A stretch of 64,000 bases of DNA from Burkholderiales bacterium. GTDB lineage: Bacteria > Pseudomonadota > Gammaproteobacteria > Burkholderiales > Burkholderiaceae_C. Numbering within the stretch: position 1 is the first letter of the stretch; each line of letters opens with the position of its first letter. Below are positions 9,010 to 20,427 of the stretch, in pieces. The stretch lies in assembly GCA_028868855.1 (NCBI GenBank), contig JAGWTR010000003.1, forward strand, positions 1 through 64,000, in the 5' to 3' direction. A model generated the notes under the pieces. The model was not told where the DNA came from, searched no databases, and saw nothing but the letters and a program-made list of their open reading frames with translations. A program made the translations under genes and the position numbers.

Positions 9010-9561
9010 TCAGGCCGCCGAGGGGCCGGGCGACTTCAACACGTTCAGCGCTTCGGCGGACCAGTTCACCCAGCTTTCTTCCAACATGATCCCGGTCTTG
9101 AGGATCATGTGCTGGATCTGGGCCTCTCGGGACAGCGCCGCCCCAGCCGGAAAGTCACGCGCTTCGATCAGGCGGTAGGCCTTGAGCTTGTCGGCGTGCA
9201 GGGCCTGGCGCCGTTCGATTTCGTCTTCCAGGCCCAGCGGTCCGATGACGGCGTCGGCGCGCAGGCGCACCATCAGCTCGTCGCGCATGTCCGCCAGGGG
9301 GGCGGCTTCGCGCGCCCAGCGCTCCAGCTCTTGCCGACCAGCGCCCAGAACGTTGTAGATGCGTTTGCGGGTCTTGCCACCATCTGGCGCCGCCGAGGAG
9401 GCGATCCAGCCGGCTTTTTCCATGCGGGCCAGCTCCCGGTAAATCTGCTGGTGCGTGGCGTGCCAGAAAAAACCAATCGACTTGTCGAACCGGCGCGCCA
9501 GGTCGTAGCCTGAGGACGACTTTTCCAGCAGGGACGTCAGCAGTGCGTGAGAAAGAGACAT
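9010..9561 (-). CDS. PadR-family transcriptional regulator
   Basis: 183 residues. The N-terminal winged helix (LLTSLLEKSSSGYDLARRFD, then HATHQQIYRELARMEKAGWI) is the PadR domain, and the C-terminal half (DELMVRLRADAVIGPLG..., then QIQHMILKTG) is the Vir_act_alpha_C-type dimerisation part, so this is the long PadR subfamily. It is divergent from fadH. The 121-bp shared intergenic region contains a strong palindrome of the PadR type (see 9591-9608). It most likely represses itself and the fadH/isomerase genes, with an acyl-CoA or related compound as a plausible but unproven signal. Confidence 0.85.
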   Translation of the reverse strand: MSLSHALLTSLLEKSSSGYDLARRFDKSIGFFWHATHQQIYRELARMEKAGWIASSAAPDGGKTRKRIYNVLGAGRQELERWAREAAPLADMRDELMVRLRADAVIGPLGLEDEIERRQALHADKLKAYRLIEARDFPAGAALSREAQIQHMILKTGIMLEESWVNWSAEALNVLKSPGPSAA

Positions 9562-9590
9562 GGCCCAAGTCTAAAGGCGCACCGCGCAAC

Positions 9591-9608
9591 TATGCAACCA
9601 GTTGCATA
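9591..9608. promoter_or_regulatory. Probable PadR operator palindrome
   Basis: TATGCAACCAGTTGCATA consists of two perfect 8-bp inverted arms around a 2-bp spacer. PadR-type sites generally have ATG(T/C)...(A/G)CAT symmetry, which this matches. It lies 30 bp upstream of the padR start codon and 75 bp upstream of the fadH start, well placed to control both promoters. Confidence 0.65.
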
Positions 9609-9673
9609 AAAGATTCGGATCCCCTACAGTGCGCAAGGGGTGGCCTGTTGGTGCGCCCGGTTTTTAACAGTGA

Positions 9674-11704
<2,031 letters not shown>

Positions 11705-11797
11705 TCGCTGGAAGGGCAGTCTGATCATGACGATGTCCTCGACCTTGCCCCCTCGGCAGCTGCCTTTGCGGGCTCAACCTATTCAGTGAGAAACCCC

Positions 11798-12613
11798 ATG
11801 CAATTTGAAACCCTGGCTGTGTCGGTGGACCAGCACATTGCCACCATCAAGCTCAACCGCCCGGACAAGGCCAATGCCATGAATTGGCAGATGTGGCAGG
11901 ACATCCGCAGCGCCATGCAGTGGGCCGACCGCACGCCCGAGGTGCGCGTGGTGATCCTGGAAGGTGAGGGCAAGCACTTCACCTCCGGCATCGACCTGAC
12001 CATGATGATGGGCCTGCAGGCCCAGATCAAGGACGACTGCGATGGCCGTTCGCGCGAGAAGCTGCGCGCCCTGGTGCTGGAGTTGCAGGACACGCTGACC
12101 AGCATCGAGCGTTGCCGCAAGCCCGTGCTGGCCGCCATCCACGGCGGCTGCGTCGGCGGTGGGGTCGACCTGATCAGCTGCACCGACATGCGCTACTGCG
12201 CCTCGGACGCCTACTTCACGATCAAGGAAATCGACATCGGCATGGTCGCCGACGTGGGCACCTTGCAGCGCCTGCCCAAGCTGATCGGCCACCAGGGCAT
12301 CGTGCGCGAGATGGCCTTCACGGGCCGCAAGGTCCTGGCCGATGAGGCGCAGCGCATCGGCCTGGTCAACCAGGTGTTCGACACGCGTGAAGCGCTGCAA
12401 GCCGGGGTGCGCGAAGTCGCCGCACTGATCGCCTCCAAATCACCGCTGTCCATCCGGGGCACCAAGGAGATGCTGAACTACAGCCGCGACCACTCGGTGG
12501 CCGATGGGCTGAACTACATCGCGACGTGGAACGCGGCCATGCTGATGTCCAGCGACCTGACCGCGGCGATGATGGCCAGCATGAGCAAGCAGACCCCACA
12601 GTTCAAAGACTGA
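11798..12613 (+). CDS. Crotonase-family delta(3,5)-delta(2,4)-dienoyl-CoA isomerase
   Basis: 271 residues from the ATG at 11798; an in-frame GTG at 11786 exists, but GTGAG there looks like the ribosome-binding site. Crotonase fold: oxyanion-hole segments HFTSGIDLTMM and GGCVGGGVDLIS. The segment YFTIKEIDIGMVADVGTLQR closely resembles eukaryotic ECH1, where the Glu (KEID) and the Asp (VADVG) are the catalytic pair that distinguishes dienoyl-CoA isomerases from hydratases. With fadH 93 bp upstream, the pair handles odd-position double bonds of polyunsaturated fatty acids. It may be co-transcribed with fadH under PadR control. Confidence 0.85.
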   Translation: MQFETLAVSVDQHIATIKLNRPDKANAMNWQMWQDIRSAMQWADRTPEVRVVILEGEGKHFTSGIDLTMMMGLQAQIKDDCDGRSREKLRALVLELQDTLTSIERCRKPVLAAIHGGCVGGGVDLISCTDMRYCASDAYFTIKEIDIGMVADVGTLQRLPKLIGHQGIVREMAFTGRKVLADEAQRIGLVNQVFDTREALQAGVREVAALIASKSPLSIRGTKEMLNYSRDHSVADGLNYIATWNAAMLMSSDLTAAMMASMSKQTPQFKD

Positions 12614-12670
12614 GCGGGCATCCCTAGAATGCAGGCTGACCCTCAACCTGCATCTTGACAAGGCCCGTTC

Positions 12671-13366
12671 ATGTCGCGCACCTTCCGCATCGCCCCCAGC
12701 ATCCTGTCCGCCGACTTCGCCCGCCTGGGCGAAGAGGTCCGCAACGTGATCGACGCCGGCGCCGACTGGATCCACTTTGACGTGATGGACAACCATTACG
12801 TGCCCAACCTGACCTTCGGGCCGATGGTGTGCCAAGCGCTGCGCAAGCACGCGGTCAAGGCCGATGGCACCAAGGTGCCCATCGACGTGCACCTGATGGT
12901 GCAACCCGTGGACAGCCTGGCCCAGGCCTTTGCCAAGTCCGGCGCCGACATCATCACCTTCCACCCCGACGCCTCCACCCACGTGGACCGCACCCTGCAA
13001 CTCATCCAGGCCGAAGGCTGCCAGGCGGGCCTGGTCTTCAATCCCGCCATGCAACTGGACGTGCTGGAGTGGGTCATCGACAAGGTTGACGTGGTGCTCT
13101 TGATGAGCGTGAACCCCGGCTTTGGCGGGCAGAGCTTCATCGACAGCACGCTGCGCAAGGCCGAAAAAGTGCGCAAGCTCATCGATGCCCACCATCGCGA
13201 AACAGGCCGCACCATCCACCTCGAAATCGACGGCGGCGTGAAGGTGGACAACATCCGCCGCATCGCCGACGCCGGGGCCGACGCCTTCGTGGCCGGCAGC
13301 GCCATTTTTGGTCAGAAAGACTACAAGGCAGTGATTGATGCGATGCGGGCCCAGCTTGCGGATTGA
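12671..13366 (+). CDS. rpe: Ribulose-phosphate 3-epimerase
   Basis: 231 residues, normal length. TIM-barrel motifs in order: [35 protein letters not shown] (His and Asp metal/catalytic residues), [20 protein letters not shown] (phosphate loop) and LEIDGGV (second catalytic Asp). It interconverts ribulose-5-phosphate and xylulose-5-phosphate in the pentose phosphate pathway. The downstream aminotransferase start lies inside its 3' end, so the two are probably co-transcribed. Confidence 0.95.
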   Translation: MSRTFRIAPSILSADFARLGEEVRNVIDAGADWIHFDVMDNHYVPNLTFGPMVCQALRKHAVKADGTKVPIDVHLMVQPVDSLAQAFAKSGADIITFHPDASTHVDRTLQLIQAEGCQAGLVFNPAMQLDVLEWVIDKVDVVLLMSVNPGFGGQSFIDSTLRKAEKVRKLIDAHHRETGRTIHLEIDGGVKVDNIRRIADAGADAFVAGSAIFGQKDYKAVIDAMRAQLAD

Positions 13367-14498
13367 CTCCCGCCTGCCCCAGGTTGGCACCACCATTTTC
13401 ACGGTGATGTCGGCGCTGGCGCAGCAGCACGGGGCCGTCAACCTGTCGCAGGGCTTCCCCGACTTCGACGCGCCCGCCGACCTGCTGGCGCTGCTCGACC
13501 AACATGCCCGCGCCGGTCACAACCAGTACGCGCCGATGGCAGGTGTGCCCGTGCTGCGCGAAGCCATTGCCGCCAAGGTGCAAGCCCTGTATGGCGCCAC
13601 CTATGACGTGGACGCCGAGATCACCGTCACCGCCGGGGCCACGCAGGCCATCTTCACGGCGGTGGCCTGCCTGGTGCGCGCGGGCGATGAGGTCATCGTG
13701 TTCGAGCCCGCCTACGACAGCTACGGCCCGGCCATCGAACTCAACGGCGGCACGCCTGTCTATGCGCGCCTGAGCCTGCCCGACTACCGGCCCGACTGGG
13801 CCCAGGTGCAGACCCTGATCAGTGCGCGCACCCGACTGATCATCATCAACACGCCACACAACCCGACGGGCACCGTGTGGTCTGCCGATGACATGCTGGC
13901 GCTGCAAGCCCTGGTCAAAGACACCAACATCGTGGTGCTCAGCGACGAGGTCTACGAGCACATGGTGTTTGACGGCGCCCGCTTTGAAAGCGTGATGCGC
14001 TACCCCGGTCTGGCCGAGCGCAGCTTCGTGGTCTCCAGCTTCGGCAAGACCTACCACGTCACCGGCTGGAAGGTGGCCTACTGCCTGGCGCCGCGCGAGT
14101 TGATGGCCGAGTTCCGCAAGGTGCACCAGTTCGTCGTGTTCACGGTGCATGCGCCCTCGCAATACGCCCTGGCCGACTTCATGCAACGCAGCGACTGGTA
14201 TGCGCAGCTCAATGCGCTCTACCAGGGCAAGCGCGACATCTTCAAGCAAGCCCTGTCGGGATCGCGCTTTGAACTGCTGCCTTGCCAGGGCACCTACTTC
14301 CAGTGCGTGAAGTACGGCGCCATCAGCGATGACGGCGACCGCGCCTTTGTCGAACGCCTCACGCGCGACCACGGCGTGGCGGCCATTCCGGTGTCAGCCT
14401 TTTACAAAGACCCGGTTGATCTGGGCGTGATCCGCTTTTGCTTTGCCAAGTCGGCAGCAACGCTGGAGAGGGCGCTGGAGCGCTTGGTCAAGCTGTGA
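13338..14498 (+). CDS. PLP-dependent aminotransferase, YbdL-type (methionine aminotransferase-like)
   Basis: 386 residues from the ATG at 13338, overlapping rpe by 29 nt; the N-terminal spacing before [20 protein letters not shown] matches E. coli YbdL. Class I/II fold: [23 protein letters not shown] (Asn binding the PLP ring), [12 protein letters not shown], and the Schiff-base lysine in [16 protein letters not shown]. Close similarity through [21 protein letters not shown] and [10 protein letters not shown] supports the YbdL group, which uses methionine and other amino acids with 2-oxo acid acceptors. Substrate is inferred from family only. Confidence 0.85.
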   Translation: MRCGPSLRIDSRLPQVGTTIFTVMSALAQQHGAVNLSQGFPDFDAPADLLALLDQHARAGHNQYAPMAGVPVLREAIAAKVQALYGATYDVDAEITVTAGATQAIFTAVACLVRAGDEVIVFEPAYDSYGPAIELNGGTPVYARLSLPDYRPDWAQVQTLISARTRLIIINTPHNPTGTVWSADDMLALQALVKDTNIVVLSDEVYEHMVFDGARFESVMRYPGLAERSFVVSSFGKTYHVTGWKVAYCLAPRELMAEFRKVHQFVVFTVHAPSQYALADFMQRSDWYAQLNALYQGKRDIFKQALSGSRFELLPCQGTYFQCVKYGAISDDGDRAFVERLTRDHGVAAIPVSAFYKDPVDLGVIRFCFAKSAATLERALERLVKL

Positions 14499-14617
14499 GC
14501 CAAACCGAGCGCCTGGACACACTCGACCAATTCATCGTTTGATGGCACTGGGGCGGCAGGACCTGTTGCGACGGCGCCCTGAAACGAGTCCACCAGCAAC
14601 TTGTAGCGCTGGCCGCC

Positions 14618-17600
14618 TTACCGCGGCTTGATCCAACGCCCCAGCACCGTCCACAGGTCGTGGATCATGATGGGCTTGGAGAGGTAGTCGTTCATTCCCG
14701 CGTCCAGGCAGCGCTGGCTGTCTTGCGGCATGGCGTTGGCGGTCATGGCGATGATGGGCAAGGTGGCCAGGCCGGGCAGCTTGCGAATGGCGATGGTGGC
14801 GGTGATGCCGTCCATCACGGGCATCTGCATGTCCATGAGGACGAGGTCGTAGGGGTGGGCCTGGACTCTCTGGACGGCGATTTCTCCGTTCTCGGCCAGT
14901 TCGACCACGCAGCCCGCCGAGCCCAGGATCTCGCCCATCAGCAGCTGATTGAGTGCCGTGTCTTCGACCACCAGAATGCGTGCGCCTTGCAACGCGGCCG
15001 GTGCCGTGTTCGGTGGCGCGCTGGTGAGCGCGGCCTGGCCCGGGTTCCGAATGGCGCCGTCCCGCATCTGCACGAGGCTGTCCATCAGCAATCTGGTATG
15101 CACGGGTTTGGCCAGCAGGGTGTGAACGCCCAGCGTGCGGGCCTCGTCCGCCATTGCTTCCTGGCCGTAGGCGGTCAACATGACCAGTTGCGGCGGGCGT
15201 TGCAAAGTCAGTGCGCGCAGCTGGCGCACGGTTTCCAGGCCGTCGGGACTTGGCATTTGCGCATCGATGAATACGATCGAAAAAGGCCGCTGAATCTGGT
15301 CGGCATGGGTGACCGCCTTGGCCGCGCCTTCACCACTGGCCAGCTCGGTCACGACAAAGCCCAGGCACGCCAGCAGCTGGCGCAGCACTTGGCGGGCATG
15401 CTCGTTGTCATCGATCACGAGCACATGCTGGCCTTCCCAGGCCACCGGCGGCACGAGTGGCGCGCTGTCTGGCGCGGCCTGTAGCGCCACGGTGAACCAG
15501 AAGGTGCTGCCCATGCCCGGTGCGCTGTCCACGCCCACCGCGCCGCCCATCTGTTCGGCCAGGTTCTTGGAGATGACCAGCCCCAGGCCGGTGCCGCCGT
15601 ATTTGCGGGTGGTCGAGCTGTCGGCTTGCTGAAAGCTGCGAAATAGCAGGGCTTGTTGCTCTGCACTCAGGCCGATGCCGGTGTCCTGCACGGCGCAGTA
15701 CAGGGTCACGGCGTCGCCTTGGCGCTGCTGGACGCGCACCATGATGCGGACCTCGCCATGCTCGGTGAACTTGAGGGCGTTGCTGCCATAGTTGAGCAGC
15801 ACCTGGCCAATGCGCAGGGAGTCGCCCACCAGTTGCGATGGCACATCGGGGGCAATGTCCAGGATCAGCTCCAGACCCTGGCGGCTGGCCTGGTCGACCA
15901 GCTGCGCACAGGTGCTGACCAGCAGTTGCTTGAGGTCAAAGGGCGTGTGCTCAATATCGAGCTTGCCCGCTTCGAGCTTGGAGAAATGCAGGATGTCGTT
16001 GATGACGCCCATCAGGTGGCTGCCGGCACCGCTGATCTTTTCCAGGTAGTCGCGCTGCTGCGATGTCAGGTCGCTGCGCAAAATCAGTTGCGTCAGTCCC
16101 ATGATGGCGTTCATGGGGGTGCGGATTTCGTGGCTCATGTTGGCCAGGAACTCGGCTTTCGTGCGGGCGGCCGATTCGGCCTCGTCCTTGGCCTGGCGCA
16201 TGGCCTGCAAGGCTTCGCGCTGCGCCGTGATGTCTTCGACAATGCCCAGCGCGCCTTTGCCCGGATTTTCCTTGTCCAGCAGGGTGGCCGTGATGCGTCC
16301 CCAGAACCGCGAGCCGTCCTTGCGAAGGACTTCCTGCTCTCTGCTGTGCGTCTCGCCGCGCATCAGGGTGGCATAAACGCTGTCGCCGCCCTGGGTATAG
16401 CCCTCCTCATCGGGATATAGGCTCCGGGTGGGCTGGCCGTTGAGTTCGCCGGGTTCAAAGCCGAACATGGCTTCCAGCATGGGGTTGCAGCGCTGGATGA
16501 TGCGGTCGCGGATGAGGCCGATGCCCAGGGTCACCGCGTCAAAGATGGCGCGCTGCTCGATGTGGGACTTGCGCAGCGAATCAAGCGCTTGGGCCAGTTC
16601 GGCCGAGCGCGCATCCACCTGTTCCTGCAGCTGATGCCGCAAACGCTCAAGTTCCTCGGCCTGCGCCTTGCGCTCGGTGATGTCGCGCGCAATCCCGAGC
16701 ACGCCCGACACTTGCCCCTGCCCATCGATCACGGGCACCTTGACGGTTTCGAACAGTCGGCCCCCGGTGGGTGCGCCCGGCATGGCGACGCGTTCTTCGT
16801 ACACCGTCATCTGGCGGTCGGCGATGATCTTGCGGTCCTGCTCGCGGAAGGTGGCCGCCTGGGTCGTGTCCAACAAGTCGGAGTCCCGCCGGCCAATGAT
16901 CTCACTCTCGGGGCGCCCGTAAAGCCGCTCGAGGGCCTCGTTGCAGGCGCGATAGACGCCCTGGGTGTCCTTCACCCAGACGAGGTCGGGGATGGCGCGG
17001 ATCAGATTGCGCAGTTCGGCGCGCTGGGCGCGCAGGTCGGCCGTGCGCTGGCGGACGGCGCGGCGCAGGGACAGCAGCCAGACCAGCAACAGCCCGCCAA
17101 CGACCGCGGCAGAGGTCAGCCCGATGCTCAGCCAGCGCTGGTACGGCGCGTAGTCAAGCGGCTGGATGCGCCATTTTCTGCGCAGGGCTGCCCGCTCATC
17201 GTCGCTGATGGCCGACATGCCGCGCGTCACCAGGGCCATCGTGGCCGCGTCATTCTTGCGCACCGCCCGGTACAGGTTGCCGGAGTACAGCGTGAACGCT
17301 TTCGGGAACGTTTCTTGTGCGTTCAGTTGACGCAAATGGTATCGGGCCGGGGCATCGTCCATGCAGAACAGCTTGATGTCCTGATCCTGCATCGCCTTGA
17401 GGACCTCTGCAGAGCGCTCGAAGAGCTTCAGATGGGTGATGTTGTGCTGCCGCAGATAGTCGACACAGGCGTCGCCCTGTACTGCGCCGATCAGAAAGCC
17501 GCGCAGCGACTGGAGGTCGGTGACCCCTTGGATCGATTTGTGCGCATAGACCGAGGTGGACTCAATGATGTAGGGTGGCGCGAAATCAAACTGCGCCTCC

Positions 17601-17929
17601 AACTGGGGCGTCTGGTGGATGACGGCGATGACATCGGCCCGGCCGCTCAAAACGGCCGACGGTGCATCCCTCAAGGGCATGGGGATCAATTCAACCGGAA
17701 CGCCCGTTTTGATTTGCCAGAGGTGCCAGATATCGACCGCATAGCCGGACAACTGACCATTGGCATCACGAAACACGTAGGGCGGATAGTCGCTGGCGGC
17801 GACCACCCTGAGCGGGGCTGCGCCCATGCTGCTCGACGGGGACAGCAGCAGTCCGGCAAGAATCCAGGCGAGGATGATTGGAATGCGTGGCACGAGCCCT
17901 CCGGGCAGGATCTGTGAAAACTTCCGCAA
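14618..17929 (-). CDS. Hybrid sensor histidine kinase with periplasmic solute-binding sensor
   Basis: 1103 residues. Domain order: signal/anchor (about 14-36), SBP_bac_3 periplasmic sensor (about 38-256), one membrane segment (about 267-287), PAS (about 303-420), PAS (about 455-570), HisKA with the phosphorylated His600 (NMSHEIRTP), HATPase (N box about 710-720, GTGLGLVIS near 779), and two receiver domains with Asp889 (VFIDAQMP) and Asp1033 (LMDMQMP). No Hpt domain, so phosphotransfer needs a separate Hpt or histidine partner. The solute-binding part suggests sensing of an amino-acid-like or small organic ligand. No cognate regulator is adjacent; the next gene upstream (Hsp70-like) is 18 bp away on the same strand. 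Confidence 0.92.
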   Translation of the reverse strand: MRKFSQILPGGLVPRIPIILAWILAGLLLSPSSSMGAAPLRVVAASDYPPYVFRDANGQLSGYAVDIWHLWQIKTGVPVELIPMPLRDAPSAVLSGRADVIAVIHQTPQLEAQFDFAPPYIIESTSVYAHKSIQGVTDLQSLRGFLIGAVQGDACVDYLRQHNITHLKLFERSAEVLKAMQDQDIKLFCMDDAPARYHLRQLNAQETFPKAFTLYSGNLYRAVRKNDAATMALVTRGMSAISDDERAALRRKWRIQPLDYAPYQRWLSIGLTSAAVVGGLLLVWLLSLRRAVRQRTADLRAQRAELRNLIRAIPDLVWVKDTQGVYRACNEALERLYGRPESEIIGRRDSDLLDTTQAATFREQDRKIIADRQMTVYEERVAMPGAPTGGRLFETVKVPVIDGQGQVSGVLGIARDITERKAQAEELERLRHQLQEQVDARSAELAQALDSLRKSHIEQRAIFDAVTLGIGLIRDRIIQRCNPMLEAMFGFEPGELNGQPTRSLYPDEEGYTQGGDSVYATLMRGETHSREQEVLRKDGSRFWGRITATLLDKENPGKGALGIVEDITAQREALQAMRQAKDEAESAARTKAEFLANMSHEIRTPMNAIMGLTQLILRSDLTSQQRDYLEKISGAGSHLMGVINDILHFSKLEAGKLDIEHTPFDLKQLLVSTCAQLVDQASRQGLELILDIAPDVPSQLVGDSLRIGQVLLNYGSNALKFTEHGEVRIMVRVQQRQGDAVTLYCAVQDTGIGLSAEQQALLFRSFQQADSSTTRKYGGTGLGLVISKNLAEQMGGAVGVDSAPGMGSTFWFTVALQAAPDSAPLVPPVAWEGQHVLVIDDNEHARQVLRQLLACLGFVVTELASGEGAAKAVTHADQIQRPFSIVFIDAQMPSPDGLETVRQLRALTLQRPPQLVMLTAYGQEAMADEARTLGVHTLLAKPVHTRLLMDSLVQMRDGAIRNPGQAALTSAPPNTAPAALQGARILVVEDTALNQLLMGEILGSAGCVVELAENGEIAVQRVQAHPYDLVLMDMQMPVMDGITATIAIRKLPGLATLPIIAMTANAMPQDSQRCLDAGMNDYLSKPIMIHDLWTVLGRWIKPR

Positions 17930-17947
17930 GACCAGTGTGACTCAAGC

Positions 17948-19270
17948 TCAACGTCCGAACAAGCGCCCGGCGTGCAACCCCAGGCCGGTGGCCACGCTGG
18001 CCAGGCGGTCGCCGCGCACGGCGCGGGTCTCGGGGAAGGCCGCCTCCAGCTGGTCGGTCAGGAGTTTCAGGCCGGTCGAGCCGCCGGTGAAGTACAAGGC
18101 GTGGATGTCCGAGGGCTTGAGGCCGGCCATGCGCACGGTTTCCAGTGCGCAGGCGGTGATGCGCGCCAGGTCGTCCTTGAAGGCCTGGGCGGCGTGCGCC
18201 TCGGTCAAGGGGGCGTGCAGGCCGGCTTCGATCATGCCCAGGTTAATGTCGAAGTCGCCCCCGGCCGCCACGGCGATCTTGGCCGCTTCGGCCTCGCCCA
18301 CCAGGGCATGGCCCAGGCGGTCGTTCACCACTTTCATGAGGCGCTTGAACTGCACGGGGTCGGCATAGAAGCCGCCCATGCTTTTGAGTTCGGCCACGCG
18401 CGGGGCTTGGTAGACGGTGTTGATCAGGTGCCAGGTGGCCAGATCAAAGTAGACGCGGCTGGGCACGGGGCGCGGCGCCTGCCCGCCAATGCTGGGGCCC
18501 ATGCCGCCGTGACCCAGCGGGGGCATCACACAGGACAGGGACACGCGGCGGTCAAAGTCGGTGCCGGCCACGTGCACGCCGTGGTTGGCCAGGATGTCGT
18601 CGCGGCGGTCGAGCCGGGCGGCGCGCTGCGGGCCCACGCGCACCACGGAGAAGTCCGAGGTGCCCCCGCCAATGTCGGCCACCAGGGCCAGTTCTTCGCG
18701 GGTGGCCTGCTGCTCGTAGTCGAACGCGGCGGCGATCGGTTCGTATTGAAAGGCGACGTCTTCAAAGCCCACGGCGTGGGCGGCAGCCGCCAGCGAGGCT
18801 TGAGCCTGCGCGTCGCGCTCGGGGTCGTCGTCGACAAAAAACACCGGGCGGCCCAGCACGACCTGGCGCAGCGGGTGTCCGCCGGCGGCTTCGGCCTGTT
18901 GACGCAGGTGGCGCAGGTAGCCGGTGATGACGTCGATGTATTTGACCCCGAAGCCGTGGCCCAGGTCGGTGGTCTGGTGCACCAGGGGCCCGCCCAAGAT
19001 GCTTTTCATGGACCGCATCAGCCGGCCTTCAAAGCCGTCCACATAGGCTTGCACGGCGGCGCGGCCAAAGGTGCGGGGCAGTTCGGCGCCAGGGGCTCCG
19101 GTGGCGCGCTGCACGGCGTCGGGCAGGTCGTCGGCGTCGGTGCAGTAAAAAACGGCCGTCGGCATGGTCAGGCTGCCCCCCTCCAGCGGCACCAGGCGCA
19201 TGCCTTGGGCGGTGGGGATGGCGACGGCGGAATTGGAGGTGCCAAAGTCGATGGCGCAGTAACTACTCAA
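17948..19270 (-). CDS. yegD: Hsp70-family protein, YegD-like
   Basis: 440 residues. Actin/Hsp70 ATPase motifs: phosphate 1 IDFGTSNSAVAI, phosphate 2 LVADIGGGTSDFSVV, adenosine motif ALYFTGGSTGLKLL. It lacks a DnaK-type substrate-binding domain, and the length fits the E. coli YegD group of uncharacterised Hsp70 relatives. It is the upstream gene of a leftward pair with the hybrid kinase, and sits 19 bp downstream of the AraC regulator gene, so all three may share transcripts. Biological role unknown. Confidence 0.85.
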   Translation of the reverse strand: MSSYCAIDFGTSNSAVAIPTAQGMRLVPLEGGSLTMPTAVFYCTDADDLPDAVQRATGAPGAELPRTFGRAAVQAYVDGFEGRLMRSMKSILGGPLVHQTTDLGHGFGVKYIDVITGYLRHLRQQAEAAGGHPLRQVVLGRPVFFVDDDPERDAQAQASLAAAAHAVGFEDVAFQYEPIAAAFDYEQQATREELALVADIGGGTSDFSVVRVGPQRAARLDRRDDILANHGVHVAGTDFDRRVSLSCVMPPLGHGGMGPSIGGQAPRPVPSRVYFDLATWHLINTVYQAPRVAELKSMGGFYADPVQFKRLMKVVNDRLGHALVGEAEAAKIAVAAGGDFDINLGMIEAGLHAPLTEAHAAQAFKDDLARITACALETVRMAGLKPSDIHALYFTGGSTGLKLLTDQLEAAFPETRAVRGDRLASVATGLGLHAGRLFGR

Positions 19271-19289
19271 GGAAAACTCTCAAAATCAA

Positions 19290-20294
19290 TCAAGCCCGAC
19301 CTCGAAAGGCCGCGGGGGTTTGTCCACTCCAGCGCTGAAAGGCGTGGATAAAGGCGGCGGACTCAGCATAGCCCAGCTCCTGGGCTATGGCCTCGACCGA
19401 CTGGTTGGTGCTGCACAGCAGGTGCTGGGCTTTGTCGTAACGGGCGCGTCCCAGCAGGTCGCGAAAACTGGCGCCTTGTTCACTCAATTGGCGCCGCAGG
19501 CTGCGCTCGGACAGGTCAAACGAACGCGCCACTTCGGCCACCGAGGGGTAGCTGCGGGTGAACATGGCCAGGTGGCTTTGCACCTGCTCGGACAGCGTCG
19601 CCAGCGACACTTCCTGGGCCCGCAGCTGCTGGTCGCACATCGATCGGTACAGGCTGTGCGCCACGGGGTCGGCCGACGGAAAGCGCACGTGCAGGTAGTC
19701 GTTGCGCAGCCACAGGCGCGCCACCGCTTCGCCAAAGCGCACCGGGCAGCCAAAAAAGGCTTCGTAGCTGGCCGCTTCGGGCGGGCGCGGGTAGGGCATG
19801 TCGATGCGCTCGGCCTGCAAGCTCAGGCCCAGCGAGGTCTGCAGGTCGCGCAGCATCTTGTAGGTGCCCGAGACCTCGCCATCCACCCGAAAGCGAAAGA
19901 CCTTGGGGGCCAGCAGCAGGGGCTCGAGCACCAGGGCGCTGTAGTGCTCGCCGGGCTCGAAGCGCAAGGTGGCGTAGACGTAGGTCAGGCGCTGGTAGCG
20001 CATCCCCATCTGAAAGGCCTCGTAGCCGTTGGCGCAGGTCAGCAGCAACATGACCAGGGGCCCGTAGCCCGCCAGGTTGTAGGCCTGACCCATTTGCAAG
20101 CCGATGGCCGGGTCGCGCAGGTTCTGCGCCAGATCGGCATAGATGCGCAGTTCGCGGCCGCGCTCAATGGTGGTGCTGGGGTCGAGCTGCTCCAGCACCA
20201 GGCCGTGGCGGCGCAGCACCGGCGTGGGGTCTTCGCCCAGTTGCTTGAGGGCCTGAAGCATGTAGATGAGGCCCAGAACCGGACGGGTGCTCAT
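19290..20294 (-). CDS. AraC-family transcriptional regulator (arabinose-binding-like N-domain)
   Basis: 334 residues from the ATG at 20294, which has AGGGAAAA upstream; the longer frame is not family-like. The N-terminal domain (DPAIGLQMGQAYNLAGYGPL) is of the AraC_binding_2/Arabinose_bd type. The C-terminal AraC double HTH is clear: SVAEVARSFDLSERSLRRQL and SVEAIAQELGYAESAAFIHA, ending RWSGQTPAAFR. It is divergent from a flavin monooxygenase gene 133 bp away, the usual arrangement for an AraC activator of a catabolic oxygenase. The regulatory link is inferred. Confidence 0.88.
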   Translation of the reverse strand: MSTRPVLGLIYMLQALKQLGEDPTPVLRRHGLVLEQLDPSTTIERGRELRIYADLAQNLRDPAIGLQMGQAYNLAGYGPLVMLLLTCANGYEAFQMGMRYQRLTYVYATLRFEPGEHYSALVLEPLLLAPKVFRFRVDGEVSGTYKMLRDLQTSLGLSLQAERIDMPYPRPPEAASYEAFFGCPVRFGEAVARLWLRNDYLHVRFPSADPVAHSLYRSMCDQQLRAQEVSLATLSEQVQSHLAMFTRSYPSVAEVARSFDLSERSLRRQLSEQGASFRDLLGRARYDKAQHLLCSTNQSVEAIAQELGYAESAAFIHAFQRWSGQTPAAFRGRA

Positions 20295-20427
20295 TTTCTT
20301 GATGTTTTCCCTAGTTTGGCCGAAACGATCAATTAAAGCGCCAAATTTAGCATGGCCGACGCCCGCGCGACCCGGCACCATGGCCTCGGCTTCGCAGACA
20401 AGGCCATTCCCTCACACAAGGTGCCGC

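Noticed and set aside
17972-19351. 459-codon rightward frame opposite the Hsp70-like gene
   Set aside because: Shadow frame without recognisable domains; the minus strand encodes clear Hsp70 ATPase motifs.
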